A stretch of 52,462 nucleotides of DNA from JBMOMT01 sp049324835. Its GTDB lineage: Bacteria; Chloroflexota; Anaerolineae; CAYNKW01. Below are positions 40,838 through 49,591 of this stretch, piece by piece (within the stretch, counting starts at the first letter, position 1; each line of letters starts with the position of its first letter). The position numbers and the translations under genes were made by a program. The notes below the pieces were generated by a model. The model was not told the origin of the DNA, did not search any database, and worked only from the letters and a program-made list of their open reading frames with translations. The DNA is taken from positions 1 through 52,462 of the forward strand of contig JBMOMT010000061.1 of NCBI GenBank assembly GCA_049324835.1. The letters run 5' to 3'.

Positions 40838-43510
40838 ATGACTCACACGCCGCTCCTGATCGCAAAATTACATCCGCCGCAGGCACGTCCCAACCTGGTT
40901 TCCCGCCCGCGGCTGACCGACCGGCTGGATGCAGGCCTGGCCGGCAAACTGACCCTCGTTTCTGCCCCCGCCGGATTCGGCAAGACGACGCTGCTCGCCG
41001 AGTGGGTGTATGCCATAAGAACGAGGCGTGTTCCGCCCCTTCATGTCGCCTGGCTCTCCCTGGATGAGGACGAGGACGACCCGGCCCGCTTTTGGGCCTA
41101 CGTCATCGCCGCGTTGGGCGCGCTGCCCCTGGGGCTCGACGAACGCATCGCGGCCGCGCTTCCCGGCCCGGATCGACCGCCCATGCAGTCGGCGCTGACG
41201 ACGCTGCTCAACGAGCTGACGAGCGAGGCGGTTGCATCGCCCCCCTGCCTGCTGGTTCTCGACGATTACCACCTCATCACCGCCGAGCCGATCCACCATG
41301 CCCTGGCCTACCTGATCGATCACCTGCCGCCGCACATCCATCTGGTCGTCAGTACCCGCGCCGACCCGCCCCTGCCCCTGGCGCGCCTGCGCGTTCGCGG
41401 CCAACTGACCGAGCTGCACGCCGCCGATCTACGCTTCACACCCGACGAGACGGCGATCTTTGTCCGCCGCGTGATGGGCCTGCACCTCTCGGCAGAGCAG
41501 GTCGCCGCGCTGGAAGCCCGCACCGAAGGCTGGATCGCCGGCCTGCAACTGGCCGCCCTCTCGATGCAGGGACAACAAGACATCGCCGGCTTTTTGACGA
41601 CGTTCAGCGGCGGCCACCGTTACATCCTCGACTACCTGGCCCAAGAGGTGCTCCAACAGCAGCCTCCGGCCATCCAGGAGTTTCTGCTCAAAACCTCGAT
41701 TCTCGAACGACTGAGCGGCCCGTTATGCGATGCGCTCCTGGGCGATGCCCATTCCCAATCCATCCTGGAACATCTCGAACGCGCCAACCTCTTCCTCGCG
41801 CCCCTGGACGACGAACGGCGCTGGTATCGCTACCATCCCCTCTTTGCCGAGTTTTTGCGTGTACGGGCGGGACGCGAACCGGTCGCTGTTTTGCACTCGC
41901 GCGCCGCCGAGTGGTACGAGCGGCAGGGCCTGCTTGCAGAGGCGATCGACCACGCCCTGGCTGCCGACGACGCAGACCGCGCCGCCCGGCTGATCGAGCA
42001 GGTGGCCTGGGAAACGTTGACACGCGGCGAGATCAACTCGCTGCAAGACTGGCTAAAGGCCCTGCCAGAGGTTTACCTGCGCACTCGCTTCAGCCTGTGC
42101 GTCACCCACGCCTGGACGCTGTTCCTCATGGGCCAGCCGGTAGAAGCCATCGAAACACGCCTGCGAGATGCAGCAGCCTGCCTGGCCGCCGAGCGGCCCG
42201 TCGAAGCCGAGTTCCGCGGCCTGTTGGATACCCTCCACGCCTTCCTGAGCATTTTCAGAGGCGACATCTCGTACAGCGTGGACCTCTCGCGCCACATCGC
42301 CGAACAATTGCCGGCGGGTGGGCCGTTCCTGCGTTGCCTGTTCGCGCTGAACGAGGGCATCACTCTGACCTGGAGCGGCGACTTGGCCGCAGCGGTGCAG
42401 GCCTACGCCGAAACGGCCCGCATCAGCCTGGAGACGGGCAACGTGCTGTTCACTCTGGTCGCCACCTGTCAGGTTGCCGAGATACAGGCGCTGCAGGGCC
42501 GGCTGGGGCAGGCTCTGGAAACCTATCGCCGGGCGCGTCAACTGGCTTCGGATCAGGCCAGACAGCCGTTGCCCATCGCCGGGCTGGCGCTCATCGGCCT
42601 GGGTGAGATCCTGCGCGAACGCAACGAGCTGGAAGCCGCGGCGCAACACCTGGCACAGGGCATCGAGATGTGCCAGCAGTGGGCCAGAATCTGGGCCATG
42701 GAAGGCCAGGTATCGCTGGCCCGCGTCCGCCAGGCACAGGGCGACACGAGCGGCGCGGCAGAGCTGTTCCGCGCGGCGGCGCGGCTGGCTGCCCGCTTCG
42801 ACGCCAGCGAGATGGACGATCTGCTCGTGGCGGCGCATCAGGCGCGGTTCTGGCTGGCCCAGGGAGACGCGGCGACCGCAAACGGGTGGGCCGTCAGGTG
42901 GCACGCAGTGCTGGCCCCTCCCTTTCCGCTGCGCGAGTTGGGGCAACTCACCCTGGCCCGGCTGCTCATCACTCAGAGCAGGGCAGACGAGGCACTGGCA
43001 ATACTCTCACCCTTGTTGCAGGCCGCCGAACAGGCCGGCCGCACGGCCCACGCGCTGGAATGTCTCATCGTCCAGGCGCTGGCGCACCGGGCAAAGGGCG
43101 AGACCACCCCGGCCCTGGTTGCCCTGGCGCGGGCATTGACGCTGGCCGCACCGGAAGGTTACGTGCGCCTCTTTGCCGACGAAGGGCCACCGATGGCCGA
43201 GCTGCTGCGCGGCGCTGTCGCCCGTGGTATCACGCCGGCGTACACGGCCAGGCTGCTGGCCGCCCTCGGCGGGGAGAACGCGCGCCCTGCCGCGCCTGCC
43301 CTCCTTCCACTGCCGGAGCCTCTCAGCGAGCGCGAGTTAGAGGTGCTGCGTTTCATCGCGGCGGGTCTATCCAACGGCGAGATCGCGGCGCAGCTCGTCG
43401 TCGAGGTCTCCACAGTCAAGTGGCACATCAACAACCTCTACGGCAAGCTGAACGTGCACAGCCGCACCCAGGCTGTGGCCCGCGCCCGCGAGCTGAACCT
43501 GCTGTCGTAG
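40838..43510 (+). CDS. MalT-like LuxR-family transcriptional activator (STAND ATPase)
   Basis: An 890-aa large ATP-binding LuxR regulator. The N-terminal P-loop ATPase has Walker A SAPAGFGKTTLL (42-53) and Walker B LLVLDDYHLI (about 137-146). A winged-helix region is followed by a long helical-repeat (TPR-like) sensor part (about 400-790) and a C-terminal LuxR HTH (LSERELEVLRFIAAGLSNGE, then VSTVKWHINNLYGKLNVHSR). Such proteins bind an inducer through the repeat region and activate transcription when ATP-bound. The inducer is unknown. ATG 40838 has AAGGA five bases upstream; the longer frame from 40673 is rejected. The MMPL transporter downstream may be a target. Confidence 0.9.
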   Translation: MTHTPLLIAKLHPPQARPNLVSRPRLTDRLDAGLAGKLTLVSAPAGFGKTTLLAEWVYAIRTRRVPPLHVAWLSLDEDEDDPARFWAYVIAALGALPLGLDERIAAALPGPDRPPMQSALTTLLNELTSEAVASPPCLLVLDDYHLITAEPIHHALAYLIDHLPPHIHLVVSTRADPPLPLARLRVRGQLTELHAADLRFTPDETAIFVRRVMGLHLSAEQVAALEARTEGWIAGLQLAALSMQGQQDIAGFLTTFSGGHRYILDYLAQEVLQQQPPAIQEFLLKTSILERLSGPLCDALLGDAHSQSILEHLERANLFLAPLDDERRWYRYHPLFAEFLRVRAGREPVAVLHSRAAEWYERQGLLAEAIDHALAADDADRAARLIEQVAWETLTRGEINSLQDWLKALPEVYLRTRFSLCVTHAWTLFLMGQPVEAIETRLRDAAACLAAERPVEAEFRGLLDTLHAFLSIFRGDISYSVDLSRHIAEQLPAGGPFLRCLFALNEGITLTWSGDLAAAVQAYAETARISLETGNVLFTLVATCQVAEIQALQGRLGQALETYRRARQLASDQARQPLPIAGLALIGLGEILRERNELEAAAQHLAQGIEMCQQWARIWAMEGQVSLARVRQAQGDTSGAAELFRAAARLAARFDASEMDDLLVAAHQARFWLAQGDAATANGWAVRWHAVLAPPFPLRELGQLTLARLLITQSRADEALAILSPLLQAAEQAGRTAHALECLIVQALAHRAKGETTPALVALARALTLAAPEGYVRLFADEGPPMAELLRGAVARGITPAYTARLLAALGGENARPAAPALLPLPEPLSERELEVLRFIAAGLSNGEIAAQLVVEVSTVKWHINNLYGKLNVHSRTQAVARARELNLLS

Positions 43511-43511
43511 A

Positions 43512-43542
43512 CCTGACGGGTTTTTAAAACCCGTCAGGTCTT
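43512..43542 (+). terminator. 15-bp-arm palindrome after the LuxR-family gene
   Basis: GACCTGACGGGTTTT and its exact complement with a single central base, starting two bases past the stop. Internal T and A runs and the position suggest a transcript end, though no T-run follows. Palindromes of this GACCTGACGGG type are widespread intergenic repeats in some phyla. Confidence 0.6.
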
Positions 43543-43683
43543 GCGCCAACCCACCCCCCACCCCCACCTTTTGGCGGGTGACACCCCACCCTTTCTTCTG
43601 ATACCCTATAGAAGTGAGTGAACTAACGACTAATCACGTTTGAGTCCGGGTATCAATCGAAAGGATCGAAAGGAGTCACTGCC

Positions 43684-46215
43684 ATGTTTCAACGCCTAGG
43701 TCACATCACCGCCAGGTACCGCATCCCGATCATCGTCGGCTGGATCGTCCTGGCAGCAGTCCTGACGCTGGTCGCGCCAGACCTGGACGAGGTGTCCAGC
43801 TCGGATCAGAAGGACTTTTTGCCCACCGACGCGCCGTTCGTCCACGCCCAAGAGGTGCAGGCGCGCGTCTTTCCGGAGCAGTCGGCGGCCAGCAGCAGCG
43901 TGGTGCTGGTGGACGCCGGGCCGGGGGGCAGCGTGCACGACGCCGACGTGTGGGCCTTTATCGAAAAGCTGGAGGCCTGGCTCAACAGCGCCTCCGCCCC
44001 GGAGAATATCATCCAGGCTGTCGGGCCGACGACGGCGCCCCAGTTTGCCGACCAGCTCATCTCGTCCGATGGCCGCATCGCGCTGGTGGGCGTCGGGTTG
44101 AGCACCATCGCCGACGTCGCCGCCACCGACGAGGCGGTCAACGCCATCGACGACTGGCTGGCGGCCAACACGCCTGCCGGAATCGCCGCCTACCAGAGCG
44201 GCGAAGCGGCCCTGAGCACCCAGGCCGAAGCGTCGGCCCTGACGACGATGGACCGCACGCTGTGGATCACCATCGTGCTGGTCATCGTCGCGCTGCTGAT
44301 CATCTATCGCTCGCCGGTCAGCCCGCTCATCCCGCTCTTTGCGGTGACGATGGCCCTGCTCGTCAGTGTGGGCATCGTGGGCCTGCTGGCCGAGGCCGGG
44401 ATCATCGCCGTGCTCACCGACGTACAGACCATCCTGGTGGCGGTGATGTACGGCGCGGGCACCGACTATTGCCTGTTCCTCATCAGCCGCTTCCGCGAAG
44501 AGATGGCCGACGAGGTGGGCGTGGCCCAGGCCACCAAACGCACCGTGCACCTGGTGGGCGAGACGATCAGCAGCAGCGCCGGGACGGTGTTCGTGGGTTT
44601 TATGTCGCTGGTGTTCGCCCAGATGGGTATGTTCAAGAGCGCCGGCCCGATGCTGGCCATCGGCATCGTGATCAGCCTGCTCTCAGGGCTGACGCTGGCG
44701 CCCGCGCTGCTGGCGGTGCTGGGCAACCGCGCTTTCTGGCCCGCCAGGGCGCGCCACCGCTCGTCCGGGCGGTTCTACGAGTTCACCTCCAAGCTGGTCA
44801 GCTCGCGCCCGCTGCTCACCATCACGCTCATCGCCGCCATCATGGCGCCCTTTGCCGTCTATGGCCTGTCGCGCGACCTCAACTATGACATGGTTTCCGA
44901 GCTGCCGGAGGATATCCCCTCGGTGAGAGGCTATCACCTGCTCCAGGAGCACATGGGCGGCGGCGTGCTGTTCCCGCTGACCGTCGTCGTCACCGGGCAT
45001 GACGCCGACACGATGGCCGGGGAGATCGTGCGTCTGACGGACGCGCTCTATGCGCTGGAGGGTGTGAGCGACGTGCGCGGCCTGCACACGCCGTTGGGTT
45101 ACGCGGATGAGACGATCAACGGCCTGCTGCGCGTGGATGCCCAACTGGCGCTGCTGCTGAGTTTGGGCGAGCAACAAGACGCAACGGCCACCGAGGTGGA
45201 CCCGCAGGCGGTCGTCGAGGGCATGAAACGTTACGTGAGCCTGGTGGCCGCGCGTTTCCCGCAGGTGGCCGACGACGAAAACCTGAAGACGGCGCAGCAA
45301 ATCCTGGACGGCGGCATGTTGGGCATCATGATGCGCCAAAAAGAGCTGCTGGCCGCCGTCGAGCGGCTGATCGTACGTTTCCGGGGCCTGGACGACGCCT
45401 ACCTGCTGCCGCCTGCGGGCGAGGGTGACCTGTTCGCCCAACTCGGGCCGCTGTTCGACGAATACCTGTCCGCCGACGGTCGTTCCTACCGGCTGGAGGT
45501 GGTGTTATCGGACCCCATCGGCGAGGGTGGGTTCGACACGGTGAATGCCATCCGCGAGTTGCTCCAAACGTACGAGGGCCGAGGCGAGGCGGTGGTGAGC
45601 GGTTTTACCGTGGTCTATACCGACATCCGCGACATCATGAACCAGGATATGTACCGCGCCTTTGGCATCGTGCTGGCGGGCATCTTTGTGGTGCTGCTGC
45701 TCATGCTGCGCAGCGTCGTCGCGCCGGTCTACCTGATCGCCACCGTGGTGCTCAGCTTTACCTGCACACTGGGGCTGACCAGCCTCTTCTTCGACCTGGT
45801 CCTGGGCGTGGAGCGGCTCTCGTGGCTGCTGCCGCTGTTCATGTTTGTCTTTTTGGTGGCGCTGGGCATCGATTACAGCATCTTTTTGTTCGGGCGCATC
45901 AAGGAAGAAGTGGCCGCTCATGGCGTGCGCGAGGGTGTACACGTGGCGGTGGCCCGCACGGGGGCCATCATCACCTCGGCGGGGGTCATTCTGGCCGGGA
46001 CGTTCGCCGGCATGATGGCCGGCGAGATCGCTTTTCTGACGCAACTGGGCTTCGCGGTGGCCGTCGGCGTGCTGATGGATACCTTTGTGGTGCGCACCGT
46101 GCTCGACCCGGCCCTGGCGGCGTTGTTCGGGCGGTGGACCTGGTGGCCGGGCGGCGTGCCCCAGGCCAGGCCGAGCGCAGTCAGGCCCATCACCACTGCA
46201 GAACTGGCGGATTAG
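43684..46215 (+). CDS. MMPL/RND-family membrane transporter
   Basis: An 843-aa protein with about 12 membrane segments in two repeated halves, each with one helix followed by a large external loop and five helices (SSD-like blocks around residues 190-360 and 655-815). The first half contains GAGTDYCLFLISRFREEM and the second LGIDYSIFLFGRIKEEV, both typical MMPL helix motifs with the proton-relay Asp-Tyr. Probable proton-driven export of lipids or hydrophobic compounds; substrate unknown. AAAGGAG precedes the ATG. No accessory adaptor gene is adjacent. Confidence 0.9.
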   Translation: MFQRLGHITARYRIPIIVGWIVLAAVLTLVAPDLDEVSSSDQKDFLPTDAPFVHAQEVQARVFPEQSAASSSVVLVDAGPGGSVHDADVWAFIEKLEAWLNSASAPENIIQAVGPTTAPQFADQLISSDGRIALVGVGLSTIADVAATDEAVNAIDDWLAANTPAGIAAYQSGEAALSTQAEASALTTMDRTLWITIVLVIVALLIIYRSPVSPLIPLFAVTMALLVSVGIVGLLAEAGIIAVLTDVQTILVAVMYGAGTDYCLFLISRFREEMADEVGVAQATKRTVHLVGETISSSAGTVFVGFMSLVFAQMGMFKSAGPMLAIGIVISLLSGLTLAPALLAVLGNRAFWPARARHRSSGRFYEFTSKLVSSRPLLTITLIAAIMAPFAVYGLSRDLNYDMVSELPEDIPSVRGYHLLQEHMGGGVLFPLTVVVTGHDADTMAGEIVRLTDALYALEGVSDVRGLHTPLGYADETINGLLRVDAQLALLLSLGEQQDATATEVDPQAVVEGMKRYVSLVAARFPQVADDENLKTAQQILDGGMLGIMMRQKELLAAVERLIVRFRGLDDAYLLPPAGEGDLFAQLGPLFDEYLSADGRSYRLEVVLSDPIGEGGFDTVNAIRELLQTYEGRGEAVVSGFTVVYTDIRDIMNQDMYRAFGIVLAGIFVVLLLMLRSVVAPVYLIATVVLSFTCTLGLTSLFFDLVLGVERLSWLLPLFMFVFLVALGIDYSIFLFGRIKEEVAAHGVREGVHVAVARTGAIITSAGVILAGTFAGMMAGEIAFLTQLGFAVAVGVLMDTFVVRTVLDPALAALFGRWTWWPGGVPQARPSAVRPITTAELAD

Positions 46216-46216
46216 T

Positions 46217-46250
46217 AAAAAAGCAGGGGCGAGGTGACCTCGCCCCTGCT
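46217..46250 (-). terminator. Rho-independent terminator of the leftward ccdA-tlpA-DUF2085 genes
   Basis: 14-bp arms AGCAGGGGCGAGGT / ACCTCGCCCCTGCT with a single central base, followed on the minus strand by six T. It lies six bases past the leftward gene stop and may also stop rightward transcription from the MMPL gene, on which side the T-run is missing. Confidence 0.8.
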
Positions 46251-46255
46251 CGTCC

Positions 46256-47167
46256 CTACGTCCAGCCGAATTTTCGTTGTAACTCCTGACGGATGTCTTG
46301 CATGCCCTGCTCAAAGTAGGGGTAGGCCAGCCAGACGACCCCCAGGCCAAAGATAGCGCCCGTGATCACCCGTTGCAGCGGCGAACTCTCTCTCAGACCG
46401 ATGAACTGCACCCCACCATCGACAGCCATGGGCACCAGAAACAACAAAAAGACCAGCCAGGGCAGCGGCTTGAGCCGTTTTCTCAGCAGGCCAAAGAGCA
46501 TGCCGGCCACTACCATCGACCCATAGATGGCCACGTCACGTTCACACAGGGCCATTTTGTAGCCCAGCTCTGGCGTGCCGTAAAAACTCTTGGCCACCCA
46601 AAGGTTCGCCAGCGGCTCCTTGCCCACCTGCGAAACGAGATAGTCCTCGGTATAAAAAAGCCGTTCGCCAAAGAGGAAAAACGAGCGCCACGGCAGTTGA
46701 TGGCACATTGGCTTGTAGACGGTGTAAATGAGCCGCGCCGGGCCTTCTGCACCGGCGATCATCAACGCCGGCGTCAGGACAGGCAAACCCACGTACAGCC
46801 CGATGATGAGATTAAAAACCAACAGCCAGTGTTTGGCAAAATGAAAGATGAGCCAATCCAGAGTGATGATGAAATCGCGCATCTTGCCGGAGGTGTACGA
46901 TTCTGGGGGCGTTACGAGCCTCAGGCCCGGCACACGATCCAGCGCCCAGCGCAACCGCGCCTCGGTGATGGGGGCCTCGACGGTCAATCCATTTCCCAGA
47001 GTGATCACCGGAATGATAAAACGATAGGTCGCATAGAGATCGGCGCTGGAGGTGATATCGACTTCTCGTACGGTAAAATCATACTCACCCTGCAAACGTG
47101 TCAGCAGGGTTTTGGCCTCGTCGCATAGATGGCAGTGAGACTTGGTGTAAAAGGTCACCTGATGCAT
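46256..47167 (-). CDS. Glutaredoxin-like domain fused to DUF2085 membrane domain
   Basis: A 303-aa fusion. Residues 1-80 form a glutaredoxin/DUF836-like thioredoxin fold with CHLC (C12, C15) and a cis-Pro region (IIPVITLG). After a linker comes a DUF2085 domain with about four membrane segments: YKPMCHQLPWRSFFLFGE and LCERDVAIYGS hold its conserved Cys/His residues. It is transcribed after ccdA and tlpA, four bases past the tlpA stop. Context suggests a thiol-redox function linked to cytochrome c maturation; this is an inference. Confidence 0.82.
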   Translation of the reverse strand: MHQVTFYTKSHCHLCDEAKTLLTRLQGEYDFTVREVDITSSADLYATYRFIIPVITLGNGLTVEAPITEARLRWALDRVPGLRLVTPPESYTSGKMRDFIITLDWLIFHFAKHWLLVFNLIIGLYVGLPVLTPALMIAGAEGPARLIYTVYKPMCHQLPWRSFFLFGERLFYTEDYLVSQVGKEPLANLWVAKSFYGTPELGYKMALCERDVAIYGSMVVAGMLFGLLRKRLKPLPWLVFLLFLVPMAVDGGVQFIGLRESSPLQRVITGAIFGLGVVWLAYPYFEQGMQDIRQELQRKFGWT

Positions 47168-47171
47168 CGAC

Positions 47172-47774
47172 TCACTCCCCTCGCGCCTGTGCCAGGTACT
47201 GATTCACCATCTCTTGCGACATCTGGCCGACGTGCACGGCTGTGATAATACCCTGCGCATCGACAAAATAACTGACGGGCAACGCCCGCGAGCGGTAGGT
47301 CAGAGCCACACTGCCACTGTCGTCGAGCAAAACGGGAAAGGTCAACTCTTGAGACGCCACAAAGGACCTGACATCTTCTGGGGGCTCTTGAAAATTCACC
47401 GCCAACACCACCAGATCGTCCGCCGCCCGATAGGCAGCCTCTATGGCCGGCAGCTCGGCGCGGCAAGGTGGACACCAGGTGGCCCAAAAGTTGATCAGAA
47501 CGATCTTGGTCCGAAAATCGCTCAGGCTGATCGGATTACCATCCAGGTCTGTGAGTGTGAAATCGGGGGCGCGGTAGCCCTTTTGTGGCCTGATGGCCAG
47601 CCCGGCGTTCTGCCCAGAGGCATCAGGCGGCGGTGTGGGAACGGGGGTGGGCAGACGGATGGCCGGGGTTTCCGTGGCGGCAAACGGCGTGGGTGTCACC
47701 GCAGAGCAGGCAGCGAGCAGGAGCCCCAGCACTATCAACGATAAAACCTCGACAACACACAACCTGCCGCGCAT
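47172..47774 (-). CDS. TlpA/ResA-like thiol-disulfide lipoprotein
   Basis: A 200-aa extracytoplasmic thioredoxin-fold protein. It has a lipoprotein signal with LLAAC (C23), a Thr/Pro-rich spacer, then a TlpA domain (about 65-195) with the active site WCPPC (C101, C104) and the cis-Pro region ALPVSYFVD. ResA/CcmG-type proteins reduce apocytochrome c Cys pairs before heme attachment, using electrons from CcdA, encoded just upstream. The ATG at 47774 is chosen for its signal peptide and GGAG site; a longer frame would overlap ccdA. Confidence 0.9.
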   Translation of the reverse strand: MRGRLCVVEVLSLIVLGLLLAACSAVTPTPFAATETPAIRLPTPVPTPPPDASGQNAGLAIRPQKGYRAPDFTLTDLDGNPISLSDFRTKIVLINFWATWCPPCRAELPAIEAAYRAADDLVVLAVNFQEPPEDVRSFVASQELTFPVLLDDSGSVALTYRSRALPVSYFVDAQGIITAVHVGQMSQEMVNQYLAQARGE

Positions 47775-47779
47775 CAAAT

Positions 47780-48502
47780 CTAGATCTCCACGTTCAGGAA
47801 TGTGCCAAAGCGGTTGAGATAACTCAGCCAACCGGTATAGATGGCCACACCCACGGCGATGAGGAAAATGCCGCTGATCACCGAAACGACGTTCAGGTGT
47901 CGATTCAGCTTTCGCAGCCAGGGTGAGATGGTTTCAAAGGCGCCGCCCACCAGCAGAAAGGGCAATCCCAGACCGAGCGAGTAGGCGGCCAGCATCAAGA
48001 TACCCTGGCCCAGTGTCTGCGAATCGGCGGCCAGCAAAAAGATGGCCGATAGCACCACCCCCACGCAGGGCGTCCAGCCGGCAGCGAACACCAGGCCGAT
48101 GACAAAGGATGACAGATAGCCCAATTTGGGGCGTGATTTCATCTCGGCGCGAGCCTCGTAATAGAGAAACGGGATCTTGATGAGGCCGATGGTGTGCAGT
48201 CCAAAGAGGATGATGACGAGACCACCGATCTTTTGCAGTGTCAGGATGTGCTGGTTGAGCACCTGCCCGATGAGGCTGGCCGTGGCGCCCAAGGCCACAA
48301 AAATGGTGGAAAAACCCAACACAAAAAACAGCGCGTGCAAAAAGGTCTCCAAACGCCGCGGGTTTTCCCCGGCGGTGCGACCCACCGTGGCGCCGCTCAG
48401 GTAACCCAGATAGGCCGGCACCAGCGGCAGCACGCACGGCGAGAGAAAAGAGAGCAGCCCGGCAAACAACGCCAGCGGCAGCGTCAAACCTGATGCATCC
48501 AT
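47780..48502 (-). CDS. ccdA: CcdA, membrane thiol-disulfide transporter
   Basis: A 240-aa six-helix DsbD-type protein that carries reductant across the membrane for cytochrome c assembly. Active Cys: FLSPCVLPLVPAYLGYLSG in the first helix and GWTPCVGVVLSAIF in the fourth. The ATG at 48502 has GGAG eight bases upstream; the longer frame is rejected. A terminator-like hairpin lies 20 bases upstream, so it may be expressed apart from ccmABCD. Confidence 0.93.
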   Translation of the reverse strand: MDASGLTLPLALFAGLLSFLSPCVLPLVPAYLGYLSGATVGRTAGENPRRLETFLHALFFVLGFSTIFVALGATASLIGQVLNQHILTLQKIGGLVIILFGLHTIGLIKIPFLYYEARAEMKSRPKLGYLSSFVIGLVFAAGWTPCVGVVLSAIFLLAADSQTLGQGILMLAAYSLGLGLPFLLVGGAFETISPWLRKLNRHLNVVSVISGIFLIAVGVAIYTGWLSYLNRFGTFLNVEI

Positions 48503-48521
48503 AACGATCGCTCCATAGTTC

Positions 48522-48579
48522 AAAAAAAGCGCAAAGCGTAAAACGTGACGCGCCACGCGCCACGCACGTTCTACGCTTT
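48522..48579 (-). terminator. Terminator-like hairpin between ccmD and ccdA
   Basis: 14-base arms (AAAGCGTAAAACGT / ACGTTCTACGCTTT, one mismatch), then GCGC and seven T on the minus strand. It stands about 25 bases after the ccmD stop and 20 before the ccdA start, so it may end the ccmABCD transcript or act as an attenuator for ccdA. Confidence 0.65.
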
Positions 48580-48605
48580 ACGTTCCAGATAAACAATCGG
48601 CTCGT

Positions 48606-48737
48606 TTACTCCTGGCGTTGATGGCTCTTGAGCGCATCCAACTCTTGCTGGAGTTTTTTCTGTCGCGCCGAGATGGAAAAGACCAGGACAAACGTGATGG
48701 CCCAAAAAACCGCATATGCCGCAACCAGATACCCCAT
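48606..48737 (-). CDS. ccmD: CcmD-like small membrane protein (43 aa)
   Basis: A 43-aa protein: one membrane helix (YLVAAYAVFWAITFVLVFSI) followed by a charged helix (ARQKKLQQELDALK). Size, N-out topology and position directly after ccmC match CcmD, which helps release heme-loaded CcmE from CcmABC. GGGGGT upstream of the ATG. CcmE itself is not encoded in this window. Confidence 0.88.
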   Translation of the reverse strand: MGYLVAAYAVFWAITFVLVFSISARQKKLQQELDALKSHQRQE

Positions 48738-48845
48738 CGTAACCTACCCCCTTTGTACTCTTGACGTTGCTCGCCCCCGAAACCTTACCAGACCCTGCCC
48801 ACACTTTAGACGCCGTTCGTGGCCAAAAGATTCACGGCGGCTGTT

Positions 48846-49544
48846 CTAGCGCCGTGAGATCAAAATCGAGGCCTTGAGCGCGGCCACCCGATCTGCCAGA
48901 TGCTCCACCTGCACCCGTTGGACAAGAATGGCCAGGTAGAGCAGCGTAAAGGCCCCCAGTGAAAAGAAAAACGGAAAGCGCATATTGTCCGAAAGCCCCA
49001 TGTTGCTGGCGTCGAACAGCACCGGGTGGATGGTGCGCCACCAGCGAATGGCAAAAAAAGTGATCGGCACGCTGACGAAACCCACCACGCCATAGACCGC
49101 CGCAAACCGCGCCCGCCGCATCGGATCGTCCAGCGCGCTGCGCAACATGAGATAAGAGATATAGATCAGCCAGGTGACCGTGCTGGTCGTCAGGCGCGGG
49201 TCCCAGGTCCACCAGGTATTCCAGGCCGGTTTGGCCCAGATGGAGCCGGTGACGATGGTAGCCGTGATGAACGCCACACCAATCTCCACCGACGACAATG
49301 CCAGGATATCCCAGCGCCGCTCACCCCGGATCAAATAGAGCACACTGCCCACAAAAGTCACCAGGAAGGCGAAAAAACCCACCCAGGCGTTGGGGATGTG
49401 GAAATAGATGATCCGTTGCGCGTAGCGCTGCGCTTCGGTATCGACGTTGGCCGGCGGCGGGGCGACGATCAGCGCCAGATACAGCGCCACGAGGATGGCC
49501 ACGGCGGTTACGGCGTTGAGTATAGTCGTCGTTTGAATCTTCAC
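48846..49544 (-). CDS. ccmC: CcmC, heme-handling cytochrome c assembly protein
   Basis: A 232-aa protein with six membrane segments and the tryptophan-rich WWD motif (WNTWWTWDPRLT). The two heme-ligand His are in IIYFHIPNAWVGF and RTIHPVLFD. CcmC transfers heme to the chaperone CcmE. It lies 43 bases after ccmB across a hairpin, followed by ccmD. Confidence 0.94.
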   Translation of the reverse strand: MKIQTTTILNAVTAVAILVALYLALIVAPPPANVDTEAQRYAQRIIYFHIPNAWVGFFAFLVTFVGSVLYLIRGERRWDILALSSVEIGVAFITATIVTGSIWAKPAWNTWWTWDPRLTTSTVTWLIYISYLMLRSALDDPMRRARFAAVYGVVGFVSVPITFFAIRWWRTIHPVLFDASNMGLSDNMRFPFFFSLGAFTLLYLAILVQRVQVEHLADRVAALKASILISRR

Positions 49545-49561
49545 AGCATGTCCTCCTCAGC

Positions 49562-49591
49562 GTGAAACGTGAGGCGTGAGTCACGTTTCAC
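49562..49591 (-). repeat. Hairpin repeat between ccmB and ccmC
   Basis: Perfect 11-bp arms GTGAAACGTGA / TCACGTTTCAC with an 8-nt loop, overlapping the ccmB stop. Sequence resembles the hairpin at 48533-48579 (both contain ACGTGA-type arms), so a repeat family may occupy the spacers of this operon. No T-run follows. Confidence 0.6.

Noticed and set aside
43543..43683. Operator-like half sites upstream of the MMPL gene (GATACCC ... GGGTATC)
   Set aside because: The arms are about 50 bases apart with no conserved promoter between them; too weak to list as a site.
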